Source of the DNA: Linum tenue
Lineage: Eukaryota; Streptophyta; Magnoliopsida; Malpighiales; Linaceae
Direction of reading: 5' to 3'
DNA: 64,000 nt
Assembly: GCA_946122785.1 (NCBI GenBank)
Contig: CAMGYJ010000002.1
Span: 17,892,492 to 17,956,491, forward strand
Shown: positions 11,702 through 22,812 of the stretch, piece by piece
How the letters are laid out: every line of letters begins with the position of its first letter
How positions within the stretch are numbered: the stretch's first letter is position 1
Translations under genes and position numbers: made by a program
Notes under the pieces: generated by a model
What the model was told of the DNA's origin: nothing
Database searches by the model: none
What the model saw: the letters and a program-made list of their open reading frames with translations, nothing else

Positions 11702-13344
11702 GGCCAAATTCACTTGTATAGCCAAAACTTTGACGTTTGTGACAAATATAGCCACTTTTGGAGAAATATCAGAAATAGCCAGAATTTTGAAAGTTCGATG
11801 ACAAATATAGCCATTTACATTACATAGTTTGACGGCTTCAATAACACCGTTAGTCAAATTAACCAAACGCTTACCTGGCTGCCAACTCACAGGACACATC
11901 ATTGACAACTCAACAATACTTGCCGTGTCATATTTTAATTTAAAAAAAATAAAAAATGACAAATTATTTTTTTTCTTCCTCTCTCCTCTCCCACCACTCG
12001 CCGTCGAAGAACTCTTTCTTCTCCCTCTCCTTCCACCACAGACCCCGACCCCAACCCCAAACTCATATCCTCTCCTCCCACTCCGACAGCGTTCCAGATC
12101 CAACCCACCACCGACCCCGCCGACACCGCTGACCCTACGATCTCCCTCTGGCTCATAGCATCCGACGGCTAAACCCTTCCATGATGATCCGAACCCAAAG
12201 TGCAGGGCAACCCGGGGAAAGGTAAAACCAGAGAGAGGAAATCAGTCGGAGCGGCGTGTCCGATGAACCGAGCAACGACAGCAGGAGCGATCCGACGAAC
12301 AACATGAGTGGAGGTAGCAGTAGTGAAAATCCTCCCAAATACACCCAAGTCCGAAATCTCCACTCCTATCGTAAAGACTGAATCTCATTATTATGCTATA
12401 GCTGCTGAATTTTGGCTAGAAGAGAAGGGTTGCTAAGTTAATCTGCTGTGCCATGAATCCATTCTCTTATCACTAAGCTCTAAGAATAAAATCTAACCAT
12501 GGAATTCAGTGTCACAAACTTTGCAATGGAAAGTAAAAGGGTCATGAGCTAACCTTCTGCCACCACCAGTTTGATTCCGGTTGAAGCCTTCTGCAGGTGA
12601 ATGAGCAGCAGGAGGAATATTCTTGGCAACGATCTCGATCTTCATGGTTTCCCATCTAATTGCACATCATTATATCTTGCAAAACCGCTGAGAATTGAAA
12701 TTGCAGATCTACGACCGGAGAAGAGAGGGCGCTGCGCAATGCGACGAACACGAAGAGAGTGGGGGATGGGGGGGCGACTGGGAGATGCAGCGGTCGTTTG
12801 ATGATGTCGACGACGGGTATTGAGATCTGGAGTAGGCGACGACGATTAGCGAGGGCGATGGCGACGACGACGGGTATTGAGATCTGGAGCAGGCGACGAC
12901 GATTGGCGATGGCGACGACGACGGGTATTGAGATCTGGAGCGGGCGACAGCGATGATTGACGATGGCGATGGCGACGACGACGGGTATGTAGCGGTCGAT
13001 TGAGCAAATAGGAGATTGGAATTTAGATCTGTATTGATGGAGATAACATATTGGAAACAAAGATTTTTTTTTATTGATGAGGTTGCAACAGAGACGGAGT
13101 TGGGTTTAGGGGGATGTGGGGTTTGGGCAATTTTCTTTTTATTTTTTTATTAATTTTTTCATTAATCTATGTGGCAATGTTGTTTATAAATGTCACCACC
13201 ACCTCAGCAATGTCGTTAGTCCAGTCAGCTATTTGGTTAACACCGTCAAAGAATTGGACAGAAGTGGCTATTATTGGTATTTCCCCAAAAGTGGCTATAT
13301 TTGGCAAAACCGTCAAAGTTTTTGCTATACAAGTGTATTTGGCC
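11702..13344. mobile_element. Mutator-like element (MULE), 1.64 kb
   Basis: Long inverted ends begin GGCCAAATTCACTTGTATAGC at 11702 and GGCCAAATACACTTGTATAGC on the opposite strand at 13344, and stay similar for about 130-200 bp. They are flanked by a perfect 9-bp TSD TTGTTAGAA (11693-11701 and 13345-13353), the MULE signature. There is no transposase. The C+T-rich, codon-like interior (about 11960-12370) may be captured host sequence, but I do not recognise the gene. Confidence 0.92.
12807..12990. repeat. Minisatellite, about 3.5 copies of a 51-60-bp unit
   Basis: Unit core GACGACGGGTATTGAGATCT followed by GGAGyrGGCGACrrCGAT. It lies inside the MULE and explains the repetitive open frames there. 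Confidence 0.85.
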
Positions 13345-13354
13345 TTGTTAGAAC

Positions 13355-13536
13355 CATGGTCCATGAAACCGTATCGTACCGGCGGTTCAACCACAAAATA
13401 CCAGTATCGGAGGCTAAACCGGTAGGCGGTATTTAACGATATGAACGGTTGAACTATGGATAAACCACGGTTTTGTCATAAATACCCTACCGCTGACTTT
13501 TCCGGTATGGTGTCCGGTACGGTTTCATGAACCATG
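13355..13536. mobile_element. hAT-type MITE, 182 bp
   Basis: Terminal inverted repeats CATGGTCCATGAAACC / CATGGTTCATGAAACC with a perfect 8-bp TSD GTTAGAAC (13347-13354 and 13537-13544). Its target overlaps the 3' TSD of the preceding MULE, so it inserted after that MULE. Positions 13545-13740 hold nothing recognisable. Confidence 0.9.
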
Positions 13537-13740
13537 GTTAGAACTACTGAAAATATTCGAAATTATTGGTCCATTTTTGTAAGCAGTTTCATCGCTTTCA
13601 TGTTTTCAGCTAGCTAACTTCGTGCATGGATTAATTATCTTACAAAGTTACAAGTTAAACCCCTCATTAACTATAAAACTTCCCCTAGCTATAACCTTCA
13701 TCTTAAAAGGAAATATTTTCTAAATATTCTCGTTCAGGCC

Positions 13741-14038
13741 TCTGCAACCCATCTCCACCCTCATTTCCCCCACAAATCTCCCAAATCTTCCCCAAAAGAC
13801 GAATCGTCATTTACATCCAAGCCCACAAATCTTCCAAATCTTTCCAATAGATACAAAACGGGTGAATTGCAAGTTTGGTCACATATAGTCACCCGAATCA
13901 CTTTTCTTTTAATTTAGCCACCGATATTATACATTTATGTAATCCTTGGTCACTTGCCATCTAAGTCCGTTAAATCTGTCCTAGATGGTAGTCAACTCCA
14001 ACGTTTGACCGTTAAAAATTTATGTATTATTTTAAAAA
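13741..14038. repeat. Second copy of the sequence at 6800-7095
   Basis: From CTCTGCAACCCATCTCCACC to the CGTTTGACCGTTAAAA region this is a diverged direct copy of 6800-7095, including TTGCAArTTTGGTCAC. The left junction lacks the 3.4-kb hAT, so it approximates that element's empty site. Confidence 0.8.
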
Positions 14039-14130
14039 GGTAATATACACATGTGTAGCCAAAACTTTGACGGTTTGGCAAATATAGCCACTTTTGGCAA
14101 AATACCAAAAATATCCACTTTTCGCTTTTT
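14034..14130 (+). repeat. Solo MULE terminal repeat fragment
   Basis: ATACACATGTGTAGCCAAAACTTTGACGG and the following AAATATAGCCACTTTTGG match the inverted ends of the MULE at 11702-13344. No partner end was located. Confidence 0.55.
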
Positions 14131-14197
14131 TATTTTAATTTCGCATCAGTAAAGGGAAAATCGGAATTGGACAAGTGCTAAAAGGATACTCGCCGAT

Positions 14198-14726
14198 TAG
14201 GGGTGGGCAAACGGTTCGCTAAACCCAAAGCGAACCGAACTGAACCGAATTAAACCGAAACCGAATTAATACTATTCGGTTCGGAATTCGGAAAGAAGAT
14301 AGGGATAATTCGGAAATCAGGGTTCTTTCAACCGAATCGAATTTCCGACCGAAAAATCAAAATACTATAATTGCAAGCTCCAAATGGTGGATTTTTATGT
14401 TTTTAGTTGTTTTTAGACTTAAATATTTGAAATGTTTTATGACTTATGTGTTGAAAAGTTTGGTTTTATCATTGATGATGCATATAATTGATATTTATTG
14501 TTTATATTAGGGGTGAAAAATAATTTAAAAGTGAGAAAATACAAGTAGCTTCACAAATTCGGTTTTGTGTGAAAAATCGGACCGAACCGAATTATAATTC
14601 GGTTTAAACCGACCGAAGCGAATTATAATTCGGTTCGAATTCGATTTGAGGTTTGGGAGAATTCGGAGACCCGGTATTCATAATTTCGGTTCGGTCAAAA
14701 CCGAACCGACCGAATGCCCACCCCTA
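14198..14726. mobile_element. hAT MITE, 529 bp
   Basis: TAGGGGTGGGCA termini at both ends in inverted orientation, with a perfect 8-bp TSD TCGCCGAT (14190-14197 and 14727-14734). Subterminal zones are built from AACCGAA/TTCGGTT words. No coding capacity. Confidence 0.92.
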
Positions 14727-14734
14727 TCGCCGAT

Positions 14735-17190
14735 GCTGTTACTCTGTTTCCCGGTGGCGATTAAGAGGAGGCGGAGAAGCAGGGACAAGGTATCGCCGCC
14801 TGTGAAGGCAGCCGTTCTAGGTGGGGATTGATTTTACTCTTGCCGCCTTCAGTTCCGACGATATGAACGGGGCAACAATAGACATCCCAATTCCATTCTT
14901 ACCTCCGCCAGCTCCAGGAGAAACATCTCCCACCTTTTCCTCTATCCATCTCTGACTGTAAACAAAACCGTCTATGCCACCGATTTAGAATCCCCATCAC
15001 TGCCTTCTCGATTTGGTTCTTCAGGGATTTGGGTTTTTCTCTTTGCCCCAACACTCTGTAACAGTCGCAGTCGTCCTTCAACTCGTGCTCAAGTATACTC
15101 CCAAAGTCGAGGCCAAAGCAGTAGAGGAGATGGGATGGGAGAAGGACATAAAGAGAGACAGAGGGGAAATCACAGCAGTGACGGCAGCAGCGGCGAATTT
15201 GGTAACAAAATAGTGAGGATATGGACGAAGAAGGCTTGACGGCGACATCTTATCTTATCTCGCCTAATACTCATATTAAAAGTGCTACTTGCCTATCCCC
15301 CACCCTCGGGATAGAGATCCCGCTTTTACCCCCATAACGTAAGACAACCATTAGGGTTGTCTATCGTTTGATATCTAATATATAAATAGGCAAATCCTAA
15401 GATCCTGCTATTTATTTCTTATCCTCTCCCATCGCCCCCTTTATGGAGAATAATAGGGTAGAGATGACAGGATCTTAGCTCGATATGGTTTTAATCTGTT
15501 ATCCTATCGCTTCCGTCAAATTCAAGCGTTGGTACATTATACTAGGTGGTAGCTTTTTGGTACACGGCCTAGGAGGTTATGTTCTTTTCTGATTATTTTT
15601 AGTGAGAAATTCTTAGTAAAGATACTTCATTATTGGATCAATTTGTTCATCCATATTGAAACTTGACACACACCAAAGCCCTCGTGATGATTAAATTCTA
15701 TAATCTTGACTCATTTCCATTTTGGATGTTAGTTTTTCTTATCAAGACACTTAAATTTAGTATATTATACAATATGTATCAATTGTTAATTTTTGAAGTT
15801 TAGATGAAACTTCAACCCGTGGTCATTGTTTATATGTTGACTTAGAATCTCAATCTAAGACACTCGCACACACTGTCGAGGATTTTGGTCTTAACGTGGT
15901 CGCTAAATGTGTAATTTTCATAGATTTTATAACTTATATATTAATATTTGATAAAGAGTGTCTACAATACACACATATTTCAAGTGCATTTAAAATGTCT
16001 TATCATTTGAACAATATCGGTAGATTTCATTTTATTATTTGTATTAACTAATTATATATACAACATATATCAATTCGTGTTTCTCGAGTTTGGACGAACT
16101 GCAACCAATTTTGAGAGTTGAGATTATTGGATAAATATACTTGATTGTTGGATAAATATGTTTATCCCAATTTACTATATTACTAAAAATTGTCAACCTT
16201 TATTTGGTAAATGTCTAGGTTAGTAATTGATGAAACGCGATGTTTATCGTAGATCCTCAACAAAGATTCTCTAACCTTCCTTTATGTTATTTTTCAAGAA
16301 ATCTTGGGTCTCATCCTAGGGTATGAAGTCAAAGTTCGTCAAAAATCATACTTAAGTCATTTTGAAAATTTTGATTTATAATCATTGACGATAACTCCAA
16401 GTCCGAAAGAAAATTTCTTAGCATACGACTTAGGATCTCAATAGAGCTTGCTCAATCAACATGATATAGAACATATAATATTAATGTGAACTTAGGACAT
16501 ATTATAAAATAATTGCACATGCGATTTTTCTTCATTTGAAGAGTTTAAGATAAAACATGATCTGAGGAATAAGAAGTCTTTTTTTAAATAAATAACGTAA
16601 CTACTCGATCAAGATTATACTCTGACATTTTGTTAAATAATAATTGTTTTATTTTATGGACATATAATTTACGAATAAGAGAATGTTTCATTGCAACAAA
16701 ATATAAAGTAATATAGTTTATTTTTCATTTTTCATAGGTAATTAAATGTCAAATGTTTATTTTCTCTCTTTTCATATAAATTTTGTTTAATCGAAAAAAA
16801 TATTATTGTTTATGTGTACGTTTGTTTAATTTTTTCATCAAAATGTAACTTATCGTTCAATTTGAGTAGAAATGAGTAAAAATTTTACTTCATAAGGTTT
16901 AATTTGATATTTTTTTATTTAAAAAAATGTAGTATATGTTACTTTTTGTTTTTTTATTTATATTTTTTTTACTGGACAAAAAAAATATTATTTATGTGTG
17001 TTTGGTTTAGTTTATCAACATGTAACTTATTATTAAAGCAAAAAAAAAGAATAAATGGATAAAAGAAATGGAAATATTAAAGAAGAGAGAGGTAGCTCCA
17101 TAAATACATTAATAATTAATATTTTTGTTTGTAAAAAAATTGTCCAACTTGGCAAATTGTGAATCCTTCAAGAGATATCTTTTGAATTGT
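14735..17190. other. Gene-free stretch with local duplications
   Basis: 14735-15230 is moderately GC-rich with no recognised frame. 15290-15480 contains a GGATAGAGATCCC palindrome. The remainder is AT-rich. About 75 bp near 15760-15835 recur diverged at 16045-16110, and 16785-16850 recur at 16970-17040, so small tandem duplications shaped it. No gene supported. Confidence 0.5.
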
Positions 17191-17211
17191 CATAATATAT
17201 AGTATAGATTT

Positions 17212-18425
17212 GTGACGTTAAAAGAAATGTCACTAGAGAAGTGTCCGTATAATATATGTATATTGTGACATTAATGTTGACATCATATAATTGTCATAAT
17301 TAAATGTGAAAATAACTTAGTTGGTCGTCTGACGTCAAAGAAATGTCATTAACAAAGTGTCAATATATTAGGGCTGGGAATCTAGATCAAACCGTATGGG
17401 AAACCGCGGTCTAGACCGTATTGTATGGTTTGGTCTGGACCGTGAGACCAGAGCTATGGTCTGGTCTGGTTTGCGGTCTCCTCTTTTAGTGCGTGGTCTG
17501 AAGTAGTCTGGACCGCGGTCTACCGCAGTAAACTGTAATAGACAGCAACACACTACCTACTAACTCGGACAAAAATAACGCTAAATTGAACCTCCATTTG
17601 CGTATTTGAAGAACAAAGTTAGTTGATTCTTCGTCTAGTTGAGAGCCAACAAATTGAGCTTATGTGTTATCTCCTTATCAAAGAACCACACAAAAACCAG
17701 AAAGACTCATAAATAATATTCACAAGCAATATCTAGCCTATGGAGTCGATAAAAATTCGTTCACCTTGATGAGATAAGGAAAATTATTGAGAGATATGCG
17801 ACCATCTTAGTGATTCAAAATTACCTCAACGTCATCACAAAGGTTATCAACCGAGAGAACCTTCGAATCACTCGAGAGAGGAGAGAAGCGGTAGCACAAT
17901 GAGGAATAAGGAAACAAGGCTATTTGATGTGTGTGTGATTGAAAATTGAACTCACTTCTATCCTCATATTTCTTCTCATTTAATTACGATCACAAATTTT
18001 TTGTTTCACTAGCATTTTGGTCACTAGAATTTTTATTTTTATAGATACCGACGAATGGTTGGAGGGTGAATAAAAAAAATTTAACATGGTTTGTCTTGTC
18101 CAGACCGTACCGGACCGTACCGCACAGGTGTGGTCTGGTCTGGACCGTATAGTATATGGTCTGGTCCATGGTCTGTGTTCCAACCTCTCGGTCTGGACCA
18201 CAGATCGTATCTATGATCTGGTCTGGACCGGACCGCACTGCACTGCACCGTTTCCCACCCCTACAATATATTATATGTGTTGTGACATTTAATGCTCATA
18301 TCTTCAATTGTCACAAAAAAATCATTTTTCCTAACATTTGGTGAAGTATTATTAGAAAAGTGTCTATAAATATTTGCGACATAAATTAATCACATAATTA
18401 AATGTCACAATAGCTTTGTTGCTCC
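17212..18425. repeat. Diverged tandem repeat rich in TGTCA, split by a hAT
   Basis: Three roughly 120-150-bp copies share a GAAATGTCAyTArnrAAGTGTC core (about 17225, 17337 and, diverged, 18335). The middle copy is interrupted by the 895-bp hAT. The spaced TGTCA/TGACA words look like subterminal sites of an old DNA transposon. Confidence 0.5.
17369..18263. mobile_element. hAT element, 895 bp
   Basis: Ends TAGGGCTGGGAA and, inverted, TAGGGGTGGGAA, with a perfect 8-bp TSD CAATATAT (17361-17368 and 18264-18271). Subterminal zones are GGTCTGGACCG-type repeats. No transposase. The following flank, 18430-18650, has no recognisable feature. Confidence 0.92.
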
Positions 18426-19323
18426 TCCTACTTTTTTTCAATATACTTTATGAAAATTCATTATCGAAACATGCGGTGCATTAAGTTTAGTATAAATATT
18501 CATAAATCATTAATCAATAAGGAACTTCTAGTGAAAAGTCTTGTATTTTCAATGCATGTGAAATATTATTCGACCATAATTTTTATATAACTTTGAATAA
18601 ATCAATGTAGAATTAAAAAAATCCGTGTGCAATTTAATTTTATAAACATTGTGGTATATTTAGGGATGGCAATTTTGCCCATACTTATGGGTATTTTACT
18701 ATCCAACACAATTGGGTTGGGTATGGATTCCAAATAAATGATAGATGGTAGAGTTTGATGGATTTGTACCCATACCCATTTACTTGAGTTGGGTTGGGTT
18801 TTTAACACATGGATTTGGGTTTGTACCCATGCCCAAAGGCAAATTACAGTTTGGTACCTAAACTTAATAAATATGCAGATTTAGTACCTATATTTAATTT
18901 TTTTTGCATATAAGTCCTCAAAATATCGATGGAAAATTACGTTTTGGTACCTAAATTTTTTGATCTTACATTTTGGTAACTTAACTTTTCAAGTTTTACA
19001 AATAGGTCCAAATTTTGTGTGTGTAGTTAAAACACCCTCAAGTAAATGGATACACTACAAAAGAAAATACTTACAACAGGGGTTTTTTTAACTTTTAGCA
19101 ACCAAAAAACCCGCTGCTAATAATCCCGGCAGGGGTTTTATGACCGCAGCTAAACCGATGCTAAATCAACCGCTGCAAATTAATGTCAGGGGTTTGCTTA
19201 ACCGCTGGTGGAAGCCTTTGCAACGGTTCTGCACCGGTCACTATTGCTGCGGTAGACTTTTTTGCAACTTTTGGACAATAATTAGCAACGGCCTTTCCAA
19301 GGGTTTTGCGACAGTTTTAAACC

Positions 19324-20378
19324 GGGTTAATAGCATTTCGTACCCCTCTACTATTGCGAATTAACAAACGTACCCCTCTACTAACTTTTTGCACAAATGT
19401 ACCCCTTTAGTATTAAAACGTAACGAACATACCCTTGCGTCTAATTTTCTGTTAAATGACCGTTTAATGGGTTGTAAAAAGACCCAATTATCCCTCATTA
19501 ACACCTAATTTTGATTTGATTATTTTTTTATCCCTAACCAAATTAATTAAAAAAATTACAACGTACAGACTCATATTTCTCTACGGGAGGCCGACGTTCC
19601 GTCTTCCTCAACTCCCATCAAATCCTGCACTTGGTAAACGACGGCGGCGGGAGCAGGTGCGGCGGTTTCTACACGGCTCTTCTCCATACAAACACACAAT
19701 GGTGGTGCTCGATCTCTGACGAACAACAATTGGTAAGGCGACCCTCTTCTCCTAGCAATTGTTGACGCGATTTTCTTCTCCCGCGAACAGCAATTGTGAT
19801 GCGATCCTCTTATTCCTCCCTCTGTCCCTCCGGCATCAGAGACTCTGCCACCCTGTACTCGGCTCCTAGTTACTTACCCATTCACTCTACTTTGCATTCA
19901 ATTATGCAAGCTACTGCCCCCTTAAACCAAACTCAATTGATTTTGTGTTACGTTGGAAGATGCTAATTCGCCCCGCCGAAGCTGGGGTTGGCGGACGACA
20001 ACGATGGCCGGAGTTGGCGGACGGGATCGATGGCCGGATTTGACAAGCGACGTTGATGGCCTGCTTTCTTCGTATAGGGTAGTTTGAGGGGAAGAAGGAA
20101 GGCGTTGTCGGGATAGAAGCTTTGGCAGTGCCGAGTGCTTTTTAATTTTTTGGCATATAAGACATAAAATATTTAAAATGGAAATTAGGAGCTTTTAAGA
20201 GTTAATAGGGGTAAAGGAGTCTTTTTATAGTCCATTAAACGGTCATTTAACAGAAAATTAGACGGAAGGGTATGTTCGTTACGTTTTAATAATAGAGGGG
20301 TACGTTTGTGCAAAAAATTAGTAGAGGGGTACGTTTGTTAAATCGCAATAGTAGAGGGGTACGAAATGCTATTAACCC
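19324..20378. mobile_element. MULE with long inverted repeats, 1.06 kb
   Basis: Inverted ends of about 170 bp begin GGGTTAATAGCATTTCGTAC and include the GTAACGAACATACCC and TTAAACGGTCATTTAACAG segments on both sides. They are flanked by a perfect 9-bp TSD TTTTAAACC (19315-19323 and 20379-20387). The interior has no recognised gene. Confidence 0.93.
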
Positions 20379-21002
20379 TTTTAAACCCCTGCTATTGGAA
20401 CTAAATTTAATGATGTTTGGTGTCGCTTCTATATAGCGTCGCTAAATAATCTGGATTTCCAGAATTTGATCTCTTTTACCACCTGCTGCATTTTTTTAAG
20501 TTATCACCAGCTTTAATTCAATTCATATAAATTTCAAAGCTAAAATCAACCATTAACCATTATTCAAAAGTCACATGACAAATTACTCAACAGATAGTAG
20601 ACATTCACAACTGTACTTGTTTTAAAGCCAACAACCAACAATTTGCAAACAAAGGATAATGCTAAAATTGAAGATAAAGTTCCAGCAAGTTTCAATACTA
20701 TGTAGTCATTCTCCTTCTCCAGTCATCCATATACAGGCTACCAGCACCATGCAATGGTGGTTTAGGAACAGCATCAACATGCTTTTACTTGCTCACAAGC
20801 TTGAAAGTTGAAACCCTGGTGAGATAAACATCTACTTAGTCATAATCATAAACCATAATGATGGAAGCCACAACTTTTGAGTCATTCCTTAAAGAAAACT
20901 TATGCAGGAAAGTATGATTCTTTAACAACCCCATGAAGAAGAATAAGAAACAGAGAACAATGGAGAGACAAGATTAAATAAGAGAGTATGCTGACCTTTT
21001 GA

Positions 21003-21215
21003 TCAGCCCCGTGCAACATTATTGCTTGATGAAGATGGTGCACGAAATGAACCTTCTGTTGAACCGTTCTCCCTATGAAGATGTTGCAAGAACAATGTTT
21101 TTACTGTGTCTTCTTCCATTTGCAGCAGATCCATCCCACTTCTCAACTGACCCACCTCACTTTTCAGTTCAACCACCTCACGTTTTAGTTCCACCACTTC
21201 ACTTTCAGTCCATCA
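21003..21215 (-). pseudogene. CACTA-encoded protein, C-terminal coiled-coil fragment
   Basis: The frame encodes heptad-like VVELKREVVELKSEVGQLR and stops after SSSNNVARG. Coiled-coil tails of this kind are common at the C-terminus of CACTA second-ORF (Transposase_24-type) proteins. It begins immediately where the captured SEC exon breaks off, so the element tail and the host fragment are directly fused, though in different frames. The family assignment is an inference from composition and context. Confidence 0.4.
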
Positions 21216-21216
21216 T

Positions 21217-22812
21217 TTGCACTCAAAGCATAGCAGAAAACCTGCATAATATCTAAGTTCCATCAAGCATCGACAACTAGAAAGAGGCTACAAATAAATT
21301 AAGAAATTCATTGCACACAGAATAGAACATAATGGAAGTTCTTTCTAAAAGAAAGATGACAAACCTTGATATTAGTCTAGTTGTGCATGCCAAAAACAGA
21401 TCCCATTAGATGTGATAAAGGATGATTGCCAAAGTCACTGCTCACATATCCAATTCTAAGCCTCTCGTTTCCTTGATCACACTTAATACGAATCGAGGGA
21501 GGATGGTTGAAAGGACGAAGTGCAAACCGAGTTGCAACTATAGAGCAATGAGCAGCATAGTTACGGCTGTTTGGAAGAACAGAAGAATGTCAATGGAAGG
21601 TTTGATTCATAAAGTTAGAAATAAATTAATAAAGATCAAATACAATACCTGATTTCTAGGACAAGCATTGGATCCAAATGGTATGCTTAAGCATGGATAG
21701 GTTGTACACTAGAAGAACAGAGGACTGGAAAATTACCTATGTAAAAAGAATGCTTCAGTTAACAACCATATAGCGGTAATCAATGAAAGGTATAAGAATA
21801 TCAATTCCACCAGGTCCTCTTACATTGATCTGCCTCCGTATAATCCCTTCAACTTCATTGAACATCAAATCCCACTCTTCCCAGCTACAGACACACTGAA
21901 AGTAGAAAACTGAAGCAGTTAATACAACTACCAAAAAGCATACTCTAGGCAACACATCCCTTGGAAAATTGAGTCCCTGCCAAATCTACGATAGACCCAG
22001 TACACATTTGAAAATGCACGAGCTTGGAATAAGTAGAGCCCTTCATGTGGATTCACAGCATTGCTGGTCACATACGGAATCAGAAAATTGTAAGATATGT
22101 TGATTCTATCAATATGACCAACAACTCTAAAACACTAGAAATCAAACCCAGCTTCGAAATCCAAGGAATTAGACAAGACTGAAAACTGTTTCCACTTTTA
22201 ACTTTACCTGCAGCGTGTGTAGAAGGTTACAAGTTGCCTCGGGAAAATCTGGTCAAAGAAGCTAAGCTTGTCTATAACTCTTTACGGCAGCCTCCACATG
22301 ACCACTACATATCATGCCAAACAAAACAGATCATAATGTGGCAATCAATACCATTTAAGATGCTGACTCACAGACTGCATGAAAGTATTTAACTCACAGC
22401 CTCGCACCCACAAAAAAATGTACAGGAGGAAGAAATAGGGAGCAGAAATATCAATAGCCTATTATTAATATAAATAGCTTTGCTATTTATGTCATTTCAC
22501 AATGGCAGTAGGAGTTAAGTAGTTGCTTTACTTCTACTGCACGCATATACAGGGTAGAAGTCCAGAAATTATGGAAGCACAATTGACATTCTAAGGCTTA
22601 AGTTCCTATGGATACGCAGGAGTTCAACTAGATTACTAGACTCTTTATCAAAACTTATTCAAAGGCCTGTCAAACAATCCGCAACCCAATCCTATCATGC
22701 TTAAAAATCAAATACGGGTACCTATCGCTTATAGATAACAGCAAGATTGTTGAAAGGAGCAGACAATCCAGTGGTCACAGCAAGCGTTGCTTTATAGTAT
22801 GAAGCAGCTGCA
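21217..22812 (-). pseudogene. SEC: Captured fragment of SECRET AGENT (protein O-GlcNAc transferase), introns retained
   Basis: SEC attaches O-linked N-acetylglucosamine to nuclear and cytosolic proteins; it has N-terminal TPR repeats and a C-terminal catalytic region. Successive minus-strand exons are readable. About 22812-22730 has SYYKATLAVTTGLSAPFNNL. About 22295-22208 has GHVEAAVKSYRQA then PDFPEATCNLLHTLQ. About 21712-21648 has VQPIHA and LDPMLVLEI. About 21590-21370 has [35 protein letters not shown] and SVFGMHN. The last, near 21250-21217, has VFCYALSANDG. About 21892-21821 has CVCSWEEWDLMFNEVEGIIRR followed by a GTAAGA donor, between the TPR and VQPIHA exons. GT/AG boundaries sit where introns are expected, so genomic DNA, not cDNA, was captured. 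In-frame stops (QA*LL*, HA*A, HN*T) make it non-coding. Order is collinear with the plant gene. Confidence 0.88.

Noticed and set aside
12601..13060. Arg/Val repeat ORFs
   Set aside because: Minisatellite inside a MULE; no conserved motif.
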